Shown one piece after another: positions 53,149-63,800 of a stretch of 64,000 bases of DNA. This DNA comes from Ypsolopha sequella (Eukaryota; Arthropoda; Insecta; Lepidoptera; Ypsolophidae). Below the pieces are notes generated by a model. It saw nothing but the letters and a program-made list of their open reading frames with translations. It did not search any database and was not told the DNA's origin. The stretch covers positions 12,694,201-12,758,200 of the forward strand of contig OW204001.1 in NCBI GenBank assembly GCA_934047225.1, in the 5' to 3' direction. The position numbers and the translations under genes are program-made. Every line of letters starts with the position of its first letter. Positions within the stretch are counted from its first letter, which is position 1.

Positions 53149-53920
53149 TGTACTATTTTTTAAGAATTCGTAAATATTTTTTTTATTATAAATAGTGATG
53201 GGCCAATGTGACTATTTGCATTTTATTATGGCATAATATCGTTTAGCATGGTTGATCCTGCAATGATCCCTCAGCACTAACGTGCACAAAAAATGTTGTT
53301 AAAACATGTATTTATTGAAAAAAATGTAAATGTGGCTGAAATGCAAAAAAATTCGCGTTCGAGAGTGTTTTTGAATTTCAAAAAAGTTTTTGTCGATATA
53401 TTTAGATCTAGTTTCACCCACTTTCGGATGTGCACTTGTACGAGGGACACACTGTATATTATTATTGCAACTTTTCCCAATTGCCCATGGGCAATCCAAA
53501 TATAAAAACGCAAAGCAAAACGTTTTATCAGCTATCAGCAAGAAGTCGTGATTTTAAATAGTTAATTAGTCATAAATCATGAATTTAATTATACTATGAC
53601 AGCTAAATCTATTCACGAGGTAGTGATAATGAATTAATAAGTAGCTGTATATTAAATGTAACTTTAGATTCTTGTCGTGTGAACTATCATACGTTTAAGA
53701 GTTTATAGTACCTGACATTGAGCACGCTTTATTGTATGGTTCGGAGGCAATTTGCAATTCTTTTCTATCGAGAAAATTAAATGGAGTCAAGTTTTCGCCA
53801 CATACTGAGCGTAACATTATTCCTCAACTTTACCAAATATAAGCATTTATTATTTAAATATGCCTGTGAAATATGGATTCGTTAGTTTTATCAACTGCGT
53901 TTTATTAAATCCTCCTGTTT

Positions 53921-54738
53921 TACAACGCGCTCCCGTGTTGAAAAGCAGGATGTTTTACTAAACGCTTTCGCGGCGCTGTGTTACGGAATTGTGTCAACAC
54001 TAAAATTCAGTATGCTTTCATCTGAGATATTTCAATTGGCTCGTCCGGAATTGCCACTCGAGTTGAATACTAGGATGGATTCAATAGATGAATAAATAAA
54101 ATTTGAAAAAAAAAAACATGTGATATAGGGATATACCTACTTCAGAATATGTGGAATAATTTATTTAATTTATAATTTAACAAAGTAAATACCAAAACAG
54201 GGTCCGAACTAATACTGTGGCCCGATTTAATTAATTAAGTAGGTATGCAAAGAAACAAGATATTATAATACTATTATAACAACAAATGAGTTCCCTTGAT
54301 TATTTTGAAGAATCTTAGCTACAAACGTTAATTCAATATAGTTTCGGTTGATATTTGTACTGACACAGGTTGACTCAAGGTCGTTGGTGGCTACAGCAGC
54401 CTTAAAGTAGAACCAACTAAAAGTTCGGAATAAAAAAAATAGGGTTCAGTCTGGCCGTCCAGCAGTCAAGGAGCAAATACTTAATAAGAAAAGAAAACAC
54501 GATCTTTCTTTAAATGTGTCTAATAATATGCCTAAGGGTAAGTTATAAAGATTAAAGTAATTAGTTGATTTGTCCTATCTGTATTTGTATGTGATTTTTC
54601 TATTCAGAGTAATTATAAACGCTCATAAATCATCCTCGCGTTCAACACATAAATAGAGTATTGTTTGCGAAGCTAACCTTTGCGAAAGCGTTTATTTAGT
54701 AAAACATCCTGCTGTTCAACACGGGAGCGCGTTGAGCA
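53921..54738. mobile_element. DNA-transposon remnant with long terminal inverted repeats
   Basis: CAACGCGCTCCCGTGTTGAA ... GATGTTTTACTAAACGCTTTC near 53925-53977 pairs with GAAAGCGTTT ... GTAAAACATC ... TTCAACACGGGAGCGCGTTG at 54682-54735. The inverted ends are about 53 bases and 700 bases apart, with no transposase frame between. The interior includes ATAAATAAAATTTG then a run of A (about 54092-54117), which resembles a retroposed polyadenylated end. Confidence 0.6.
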
Positions 54739-54748
54739 GTAGTATGAT

Positions 54749-55256
54749 TTAAGAAGATGGCATACTCTAGCAACTTTTTTATTACCCGTCCAGCACAATA
54801 AGTCTAATGGCAAAGACTTTATCTGCTTTTCATAGAGGCGATTATATGTTGGCTCTTTGGCCTCTTTTTCTTAGACGCGTAATACTAGTGATCACGCAGC
54901 GAAACAACAAATTGGTGTGTTTTTAGCTAATACTGAAATATTTGGTAGGGAAAAAAATATTGAATTTAGGTGATATACCTTCATATTTCTATTACCTATT
55001 TTATGAAACAAAAATCAAGTTGATCTCTTAACCGCGTTCTTCAAGCGAACGTTTGAAAACCAAAAAAAAAGAGGGTGCAAAACATTTTTTTTTGACAAAA
55101 GTATAAATCTTAGAACATTGTTTATACGTAAGATCCCTAGAGAAAAGATTAATAAACCAAATATACTTTTTTCAATACAAGGAGAGTCCAAATTTCTTCA
55201 AACGAATCCTAGATAGACTGGAGTTGGTCATGCTCTAGGCTCAGGTACAGTCTTAA
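54749..55256 (+). mobile_element. TTAA-flanked MITE, family B, copy 4 (reference copy)
   Basis: TTAAGAAGATGGCATACTCT to CAGGTACAGTCTTAA, both borders TTAA. It is the most complete family member, 508 bp including one TTAA. It lies only about ten bases from the inverted end of the remnant at 53921-54738. Confidence 0.72.
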
Positions 55257-55489
55257 GAAGACGCTAATCAACTACGAGTTGAGTATATAGGCAGTTCTGT
55301 ATGCCATATTTCTAGCATTTGCCGGTGATTTCCTTTTCGTTGACTACCAATTGACCTAGTCTAGTGTTGTAGTTGTTCCTTTGTCAACACGTTAAAGGGT
55401 GAAACTGCCACTCAAAGTGATACATCAACTGATTTGATTATTGCAAAAAGCGCATCTATAAAATCGACTTCAGATGTATTCATTGTATT

Positions 55490-55605
55490 CAGAGAAATCA
55501 GTCCTACTCCAACGCTTTTATTTTATATTAGTCTATCCTGCTCAGTGGAAGCGATATTCGCGATTTTGAGGTGTTTTTATTTATTCTTTTGGAATTAGAG
55601 ACAAT
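55490..55605 (+). repeat. Dispersed repeat, partner at 48885
   Basis: Opposite-orientation relative of 48885-49030 with the shared strings TCAGAGAAATCAGTC and TATCCTGCTCAGT. The class is unknown. Confidence 0.5.
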
Positions 55606-55646
55606 ATAAATGATATTTAGATCATAGTTCTGGCCTATGTTTGCCG

Positions 55647-55892
55647 AGTGGCGTGCACAGAACTTTTTTCCGGAAAAGCAATCAGAAGGTCAAGTATGAC
55701 AATAAAAAAATTTGAAAAAATTTAAATAACACTTTGAAAAAAAAAGTTTGTATGACGCCAGGGTAGGCTAGAGTGGACATTGTCATACAAACTTTTTTTT
55801 TTCACAGTGTTATTTAAATTTTTTCATTTTTTTTTATTGTCGTACTTGTCCTTCTGATTGCTTTTCCGGAAAAAAGTTCTGTGCACGCCACT
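55647..55892. mobile_element. 246-bp palindromic element
   Basis: AGTGGCGTGCACAGAACTTT pairs with AAAGTTCTGTGCACGCCACT at the other end. The arms, about 105 bases each, continue through TTCCGGAAAAGCAATCAGAAGG, GACAATAAAAAAA and TTTAAATAACACT down to AAAAGTTTGTATGAC/GTCATACAAACTTTT. The loop is about 25 bases. It is the clearest foldback structure in the intron besides 56747-57090. Confidence 0.8.
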
Positions 55893-56289
55893 TGCGATTT
55901 CATCGGATGCAGAAAAATCCAAGTAATCGTGCACCGAACGGCTGAAATATTGAGATCAAAGAGTGAAATATAAAGTAGATTTTTCAAAATTTTAGTATTT
56001 GTTGTTATTTACATAAAAACACAAAAAAATACGATGTTCTTTCGGGTAAACACGAATATACACAAGGAGAATCCGAGCCATGATCCAAAAGAGCTATTCC
56101 GGAGAAACAATCGAGGCGAGATTTCTAAAACTTTATTGTTTTGGCACATTTCAAGAGATTTTCTACGCATATGTGCTATATTTTTTCTAATCAAAAGCCG
56201 CTATTGAGTATTTCTTATTTTTATTTGATAATGCTTAATCGATATTGCGAGTGAAAATTAATGCCAGAATAGCCGTCCTAAATAGTTAT

Positions 56290-56540
56290 ACCGGCGCGTG
56301 CGGAAAAATTGCTAAGGCAGATTTCGGGTGATTTTAAAAGTTCAGTTTCCCGTAGACCACGAGACATGCAACTGTCTCGAAACGTCGGGTGTCCCCTTTT
56401 CGAAAAAAAGGTAAAAATTGATCGCGGTAGACCCGATTATATATATTATAATGATTTTAAAAGGATTATCTGTGGATATGTATTGATTTTTTAATGAAAA
56501 ACCTATATATAGTGAGCTTTCTTTATACTCCATAGTTTTT
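56290..56540 (+). mobile_element. Penelope-like terminal repeat fragment
   Basis: GAGACATGCAACTGTCTCGA makes a small stem, then GAAACGTCGGGTGTCC and TTGATCGCGGTAGACCCGAT. These strings are familiar from insect and cnidarian Penelope-like terminal repeats, from memory. No reverse transcriptase codons remain. Confidence 0.4.
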
Positions 56541-56746
56541 ATTCAATGGGGTTTAGTCACTCTTTGTATTTTTACATCGCTTGGCATTTATCATAATGTA
56601 AACGAAAATCTAACGTCTGATATTGCGAGTGAAAAATAATGCCTATTTTATGTATTATTTTAGAGACAATGATAATTATAAGACTTATTAGCTTTTACGA
56701 AAACGTTGTACTATATATTTTTTAAACATCAAATGACTTAAGATTG

Positions 56747-57090
56747 GTATCGCAGCCGGAATGTGAAAAACCCGCCTTTTTCTAATTAATCGAAACAGAA
56801 CATTTAAATTCAAAATTCACTAAATAGTTATTCAACAAAACCTTATTAACCTAGGTATTGTGTATGCTGTAATCGCAAAGTTTCCATTGGTTTCTGTAAA
56901 TTAGAATTTCAAAAAAATTTTATTTAATAAATTTTGAAATTCTAATTTACAGAAACCAATGGTAAGTTTGCGATGGCAACATACTCGTACCTATACACAA
57001 TACATACCTAGGTAATAAGGTATTGTTGAATAACTATTAAGTGAATTTTGAATTTAAGTGTCCTGGTTTTTCACAATCCAGCTGCGATAC
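56747..57090. mobile_element. 344-bp palindromic element
   Basis: GTATCGCAGC pairs with GCTGCGATAC. The arms pair on through CAAAATTCACT/AGTGAATTTTG, TAGTTATTCAACAA/TTGTTGAATAACTA and a nearly perfect 35-bp inner stem around CCATTGGTTTCTGTAAATTA. The loop is under 25 bases. MITE family J copy 2 begins two bases after it. Confidence 0.8.
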
Positions 57091-57091
57091 T

Positions 57092-57255
57092 GCGGGTCTA
57101 CCGCGTAATTCTGATTTTCATCAACATCAACTTGAGATTGAAATTTATCGTGCGTGCGACGACGCCCGCCTAACATGCCATCTCTTTTACACGCGTTGAA
57201 TTTCGCATGCATTTGCTTGAAGTTGATACAAATCAGAATTACGCGGTAGACCCGC
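57092..57255 (+). mobile_element. Palindromic-ended MITE, family J, copy 2
   Basis: GCGGGTCTACCGCGTAATTC to GAATTACGCGGTAGACCCGC are perfect 20-bp inverted ends. The interior is nearly identical to 48346-48507. Confidence 0.78.
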
Positions 57256-57669
57256 TGCTCTTAATGGTTATATTTTGTTCCATAATTTCCCTTGCAAAAC
57301 CGTGCCTTAGCTTTTATAAAATATAAATATTATATTATAAGTATGGATTAGTTATATCAATCTAAAATGATTTAAATAGTTGTAAAGAGCTTTATACAAG
57401 TCATAACTACATATGATGAAATTGATGAATGACCATTCAAAGTTTCTATAACCACAAGTACATACCTATACTAATTGAGTTGATTAATTGATTAATAGAT
57501 TCTTGTTTATACATACAAGTTATTTTAACAGATCTTGTTAAAAGCTTTTATGGTTTTATTATTCATATTCCATTTCGAGGTTTTGGAACAACATTTTTTT
57601 TTCATGGGAAGTTATAATTTTATAAATTTGATTTTTTATAGAATTTGAAAAAAGCGTCTAAAAGATATG

Positions 57670-57716
57670 TTCGATATATTTCGGCCCAATTTGGGGCCGG
57701 CCGGCATCAGTCGAAA
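57670..57716 (-). ncRNA. Hammerhead-like motif, variant core
   Basis: Minus strand: TTTCGA-CTGATGC-CGGCCGGCCCC-AAATT-GGGCCG-AAATATATC-GAAC. The stem II hairpin and GAAA are kept. The adenine of the core is C, and stem I is shortened. Confidence 0.35.
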
Positions 57717-57771
57717 GGTGACAGATAAAGTGACATATAAGTATTACAATTAAATGAATGACAATTGTGTC

Positions 57772-58080
57772 GATTCGGCGTAACACGACTTAACTTGTTT
57801 GACACCGATTCGGTGTAACATGTTTTAACTTAATTGACACGACTAAACTTAATTTAACCGTTCTGTATCTTTCTTTCTGTATCGAAAAGACAAAGACAGG
57901 ACACCCAGAACAAGGTTAGTCCTGTCAATAAATTGTGTTGCGCCGAATCGATACCAAGTACTAACCTTATTTTAAGCGTCCTATCTTTTTCTTTCTTAAT
58001 CAAAAAGACATGGACAGAACGCTTCAATTAAGTTTAGTCCTGTCAAATAAGTTAAGTTGTGCTTCACCGAATCGATACCA
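57772..58080. mobile_element. Palindromic MITE, family D, tandem pair
   Basis: CGATTCGGCGTAACACGACT and CGATTCGGTGTAACATGTTT open successive partial units. GTTGCGCCGAATCGATACCA (about 57950) and GCTTCACCGAATCGATACCA (about 58080) close two units, each with GTCCTGTCAA and AGACAAAGACAGG-type arms. Tandem copies suggest insertion of one unit next to another at the same preferred site. Confidence 0.55.
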
Positions 58081-58089
58081 TTATATACA

Positions 58090-58965
58090 GCCTTATGACG
58101 TAATAATTATGTATAATAAAAAAATTAAAAGCTGGCTATCTCTTAATTTTAAGTGCACAAAATTTAACTTCGTTTATATACTATTTACTTTATTGTATGT
58201 GTCGCAGGTAAATTGTCAAAGCCGTGAAATTATAATTTCACTGGGTTAGGTTTAATTTAGTTAACATTATATCCTCTTGCGATGGATAAATCGCAAAGTG
58301 TTCAAACATAGAAATTTATTTCTGTCAATTTAATTTAGTTAATAAAAATCCTTATAAAAAACTTTGGAAATGAGAGAAGGAAAATACTGAATATTTTTTA
58401 GAACTGTCACGCATGACAGCACATGACTGGATTATTATGTGTGACAGTTCTGAAAAATGTTCGCCTGCAATTTATTTTTCTCAAAGAATTTTCTTCTAAT
58501 TGATAATTTTCTATCTTGCAATGTACTCATAAGATATTAAGATTGGATTATTATTTAAAAATTATTAATGAATGACAAGACTTCGCTTAGTCTGGTTCTA
58601 TATTTAGTCCGTCAACAAGCCACATACCTACCTACCAATGTGTGTACGTAATCAATTTGATCCGATGTGTGGTGGTGTGGCTGCAAAGTCAGAGACAAAG
58701 TTTTGATGCCGCTTAGAGATATTTAGAGATGTTATGTAGAGGCAAATTTTGTTTTTTGTATAATATTAATAAAGTTAGAGATATTTTACATTGTTTTTGT
58801 ACATAATTCGTTGGCAAAAATAAGAACAAAAATATATATAAGAAAATTGAATTAAATTAAAATCTTAAATTGCCCGGACGAGCCCAATTATTTTTATTGA
58901 AAATTGCTCTAAATATTGTCCAGAATGACAATTTTGACAATGAATTTTTCATTAAATAATAACAA
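58090..58965. other. No gene recognised
   Basis: AT-rich intron. A short inverted pair, AACTGTCACGCATGACAG and TGTGACAGTTCTGAAAAATG, near 58402-58460 is the only structure I notice. Confidence 0.3.
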
Positions 58966-58969
58966 AAAG

Positions 58970-59215
58970 CGTCCGTAGCTTAGTCGATAGGACACTCGGA
59001 CACGGGTTCGAATTCTTCCGTCTCTAGCCTCTTCTTGCAGCTATCTGTAAACTGGTTTTATAACACAATTGCCACCTAGTGTCGGGTAGCCAAACTAAAT
59101 AAGTTTCAATAATAGTTTACTAGATGTCGCTACTATACGTGAGACGAGGTCTAATCGACCGTTATATCTGACGACCAAAAAGGTGAAGTCGATCTGCCAG
59201 GCCGCACCTGCAGTG
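58970..59215 (+). mobile_element. tRNA-headed SINE-like element
   Basis: GCGTCCGTAGCTTAGTCGAT gives an A-box-like TAGCTTAGTCGATAGG, and ACGGGTTCGAATTC is a good B box about 25 bases on. A non-tRNA body (GCCACCTAGTGTCGGGTAG) follows. The shortened anticodon region rules out a functional tRNA. Confidence 0.5.
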
Positions 59216-59336
59216 TTATGTTATGGGGGTGGGAAAAATTACAATTAGTTTACATTTAATGTTTATTCGCAAAAGACAACATTTTCATAATCAGATAATA
59301 ATACTTTGTTCAAACGTAGTATATATACCTCTATAT

Positions 59337-59998
59337 TAGGGTTCCCCTTATAGTTTCGCCATGTCTGTCTATCTGTCTGTCTGTCCGCGGCTTAACTTAA
59401 AGACTATTAGTACTGTAAACTGTAATTTAGCATGGGTATACATATTTATCACGCCGATAAAGTGGTACAGTAAAATTTTGAAAAAACATTTTTTTTAGGG
59501 TACCTCCCCTACACGTAAAGTGGGGATGATTTTTTTTTCTCGTCTATCCCCTAGTGTGGGGTTTCGTTGGATAGGCAATTTAAAAATATTGGGGTTGTGA
59601 TAAGACCATTTTTCGATCCAGGGTTCTGTTTGCAAAATATTAAGCTTAAAAGTGTTAATTTTGGTTAGCGTCAAGTGTCCCCCCCCCCCCCTGCCGGCGA
59701 AACGGTTGAATTTGGAGACGTGAAAAAAATCACGGCAGTAGTATACATAACGAAATTAAAAGGAAAACTATCACAGCTAAGTAGGCTTTACAAGTTAACG
59801 AGTACAGATCGCGCAAAACTTTTAGTCCCCTCTAAAAACGCGGCGATTCGCATCAGCAGGAACAAAATGTATGGGCCGTTCTTGGGAAGAGCAACTTCCG
59901 AGCGGACTAGAAGTTTGGCGTGATCTGTATTATTAAAGATAATGGTACGGAACCCTTCGTGCGCGAGTCCGACTCGCACTTGGCCGTTTTTTTTTTTA
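59337..59998 (-). mobile_element. Family E repeat, long copy
   Basis: On the minus strand it opens AACGGCCAAGTGCGAGTCGG with the sharpest match to the consensus I remember, and ends at TAGTTTCGCC ... AGGGTTCCCCTTATAG reversed. The interior includes a run of about 13 C (59677-59691) and TCTGTCTGTCTGTCC. The frame at 59675-59923 is inside it and is not a gene. Confidence 0.6.
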
Positions 59999-60028
59999 CT
60001 TCATATCATTCAATATTAAAATTTTTCA

Positions 60029-60076
60029 CTTATTCGACTGATGCCGGCCCCAAGGCCGAAATTTATCTTGAAAATA
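60029..60076 (+). ncRNA. Hammerhead-like motif, variant core
   Basis: TATTCGA-CTGATGC-CGGCC-CCAA-GGCCG-AAATTTATC-TTGAAAATA. Stem I (TATTCGA with TTGAAAATA, one G-U pair), stem II and a two-pair stem III with an AUC triplet all fit a hammerhead. Only the core adenine is replaced by C. Confidence 0.4.
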
Positions 60077-60179
60077 CTCTAATTGTAATTTTTCCCGTGT
60101 CTTATTAGACGCTATTACTATTACAATCAGATAACAAGCGATTTTTTTATTCTTTTAAACTTTTTAGTCCCAAGTGGTT

Positions 60180-60210
60180 AGATAAGATAAGATAAGATAA
60201 GATAAGAATT
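60180..60210 (-). repeat. (GATAA)n tail of a LINE 3' end
   Basis: Five GATAA units are followed by GAATTCGTTTATTCATGAAA. Read on the minus strand, this is AATAAACGAATTC then tandem TTATC, a usual LINE ending. The body may extend to about 60840, where a minus-strand frame (60588-60797) could be element-derived, but I cannot identify it. Confidence 0.5.
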
Positions 60211-60844
60211 CGTTTATTCATGAAAGTAGGTGATACAATAGGTCTTAGAAATATTTTTAGTTACGCTACAGTCTGCCAGAAGGCATATGAATATTTACAA
60301 TAACTACAAGTTGTTAAAATGCTACAAAACTAGAAACTAGAAATATCATGCCTTAGCTTAAATTATAATTTTACAGTATTATACAATATTCAGTCATTCA
60401 ATATTCAGGTTCCACTATTAAAATTATAACATCATAAAATGCTATAATTGAAATTTAAAAATCTACTGTTACAACATCTCAAAATGTTATAATTAAAATG
60501 TAAAAATAAGATGACATTTAATATGATTCAAATTTAATATAATTTCCATAATATACGTATGACGCATTTCCCTAATTAGTTTGAACTTTAGGAAAAGTGT
60601 GCCAAATTTTTGAACTCAGGTGTTTTTTTGTTGTGTGGCAAAATAGATCGATTCAAGGTCAAAGGTGTAACGGCAAGAGTACGAAAATAACGTGATCGAA
60701 GGCTATCTTCAAAACTAATGTTTATGTAGGTTGATCGCAGCTTACCAGCAATAAAATATATGGGCTCATTAATTTTGGCTATAATATTTAGCGCCATCCA
60801 CTTTTATAAATAGGCCATCATAAATAATGTATGGGGTAGGTAGG

Positions 60845-63800
60845 TTATTTATTGTTATCCTTATATGAATATTATTACATCTTAAATTCCCAAATAATGC
60901 GTCACTTTATTTGTCACGTCTAATAACAGTTTTTTTTTTAATTTACCTAGGCCTTACATCAACGTTTATGCATAGGAACCAAAATATTCCTTTGATGACT
61001 TATTAATGGAATAAATAAGCTTATTGATATGGCGGTAAATTATTTACATTTAGGGCAGCTTAAGTTCAATAAATGTGAACAATTGATACATCAATAGAAT
61101 ACCATCATTTCTAATTGCTAAGTCATTGAGCGAAGCACAAACCCAATCAGCTGGTCAACACCGGAGTCAATGAATTCATCAACTAATTTAAAACATTAAT
61201 ATGTGAGGACACAAGAGTACATGTATTACCATAGTGCAAACTTATATTCCAAGACAAAGTAGCCTCTATTGAGTTCTAATAAGAAAGAGTAAGTTTACAA
61301 GTAAATGCAGGGATATGTTTGCAATTTTTACAAAATTGGACGCTGGGAGAACTGTTGTCTGTACGGAAAGAGCGTTAGTCCGCGCGCAACGCTCACGCCG
61401 GTATAACGTGGCTAGTATTCGGATTGAGACTTCGATAAGTTTTAAAAAATCTCGGATAAGAAGCCTGTATTTCTCTTAATTTGGGCTTACTGGATCAGTT
61501 AGTGCAGTGTTTTTAATCAGATATTTTGTTATATTGAGCTGATTGTTAAAAAATTTTGTTCTAATTCAAAAATCTAGGCCTTTGATAGGTGTTAGTGATG
61601 ATTTAATTCAATTTTAAGGGCAGAAAATACCTTTGACTTTATTGCAAGGCTGAACTTCTGAGTAAACTTGACCAGTTCAACATGATATGGCATTGAGTTG
61701 ATCTAGTATGGAAACTGTTGCTTTAACAATATGACAAATGCAGAATATACATTTTAAATAATATGCATTGCCATAAAGGAACTTTGTGCCTGTCAAATAC
61801 TGACCCTGAACATGCTTATATGGGCCATTATTCTTCATAAGAAAGCCCTTGAGCAAAGCTTCGTGTACCCGTAAACGTGATCAAGCTACGTGCCCGGTTC
61901 AATAGATATGCATCGTTGATTCTCCGTCAAGAAATAACCTTCAAACTGGTACTACTCTTCCGGAAATCTATGTTTTTCCAAAGTAAATACAAAGAAATAC
62001 ACCAACTTCAACTATGTACGATTATCAATAAATCTAAAACAATGCAAAAAAAAAAAGAATATGTGTTACATCAAGCAGGAAAATGGCATCCTTAGCCAAT
62101 GCTAAGAAAAGACAATAAATAATGTTCCAATCCAATGCATTGTGGACTGAATCGTCATAATTGGTTGATATTTCCGGCTCATTTGCATTGAATACAAATT
62201 GTCCGGGTAATCATTGTTCCTAAAATAGAAAAGTTTACCTTTAGAGAATAAAACAATGCTTGGGTGCTCGTACATGTGGTTAAAAGTCCAAACTTTCAAT
62301 CAAGATATTTCTACAATAAAAGCTGCTCATCACAACGTTATCTGCACTGATTGTTGTTTCGTCCTTGCGCAGCGTAGAAATGCAAGCATATTATGTGTAA
62401 AAACGTACGAGACGCTGAGATAGGTTTACGTGATGCACGCATACATAGGAAGATGCTTCATTTTGCATATTAAAAGTATACAAAATATTAGTAACTTCTA
62501 AAATATTTCCTGTACACACACTACTTGGTCATGATTTCGGATAAATTTTCCTTAACTTGCAAAACTGTATTTCATATTAACTCTTAAAATACATCTGACT
62601 CAGAAAACTTGTTTAAACTTGAACTTTCAGTAAAAGAACTTTGTGATATAGGTATTCATTAAAATTTCATAACTCTTCCATTTCTGACTCACACATACCA
62701 CACCCGTCACTTTGAAGTGTCACGGTGTGTAGACCAGCATACAAAAATACACATTAAGTGGGCAGGCTATTTTCTGAGTCTCGTAAAGTCGTGACATCGA
62801 CCTATAAAGTTTGTATTTTTTTACAATTCCAAGAGACGTGCACTTCTTTACTGATTTTTAGGGACTTCAAATTTGGGTCAAGGTTTAGCTAGACTAAACA
62901 CGTCAAATTCGCAGGCGTTTGTTGTTTTGTAACCATGCAATGGTTCGACGTCATTAGGTCATAACCACTTTTCTATAATTTTATAACTGACATATCCATT
63001 TTCTGTGACTTTGAGATTTTTACCTTATGACTATTTACCTTCTTAGCAGACCACGCTCCAAAATACGAACTGTAAATATTTGCTTGAGTTCTACCGTTTA
63101 TTGCGAATTTGGAAGCGTCCAGTGTTTGTTTTGGATGTCTCACCTCAAACGCTAATTTATTTTCTAAATGATAGACAGTTTCCTTGTCGCATAAATTGCC
63201 ATATTCTAATATTTAATTATATTAGACTTGTTCGCGTGAAAAGATTTATTTAAAATTTATTATGTACATAATGCATCGTTAAGAGGCATTTTACTAATGG
63301 TTCCGACTATTTCATCCATGTCACGATAACGTCAAAACCTATATGGCTCGGTCTCTAGTCTGTCAACTTTCCCTGAAAGGGGATTATGTATAATTCAAGT
63401 GACGTCAATGAAATGTCACGGCTAATCTGGCTTTCAGGATGATAACAAACTTTGCTTTAGTAATATGTATTTGAGAGTTACATGATTATCGAAACTGTTT
63501 AGAGTTGAATCGAAAAACACAAGTTAATAAATGAGGCATGTTGCAATATATTTTGACTCAATAAATATTAAATGATAGACATGTAAGATTGATATTATAA
63601 TAAATGATTTTGTTGCGCATGCGACTAATTAGTTGAGCCTACTCTTGCAAGTGGTCAGTTAAAGAAGTGGGTACGTTACGACATGGCCATTTATTATTCT
63701 ATATACACAATTTGAAGTGTCTCCGCCCAGTAATTGAAAGTGCCAATTAAATATACCCATAATATAACTGCCTTGCGCAATTTGAGTCACTAATACTTTT

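Noticed and set aside
59675..59923. 82-codon frame starting next to a C-run
   Set aside because: It lies entirely inside the family E repeat; the apparent start comes from the poly-C tract.
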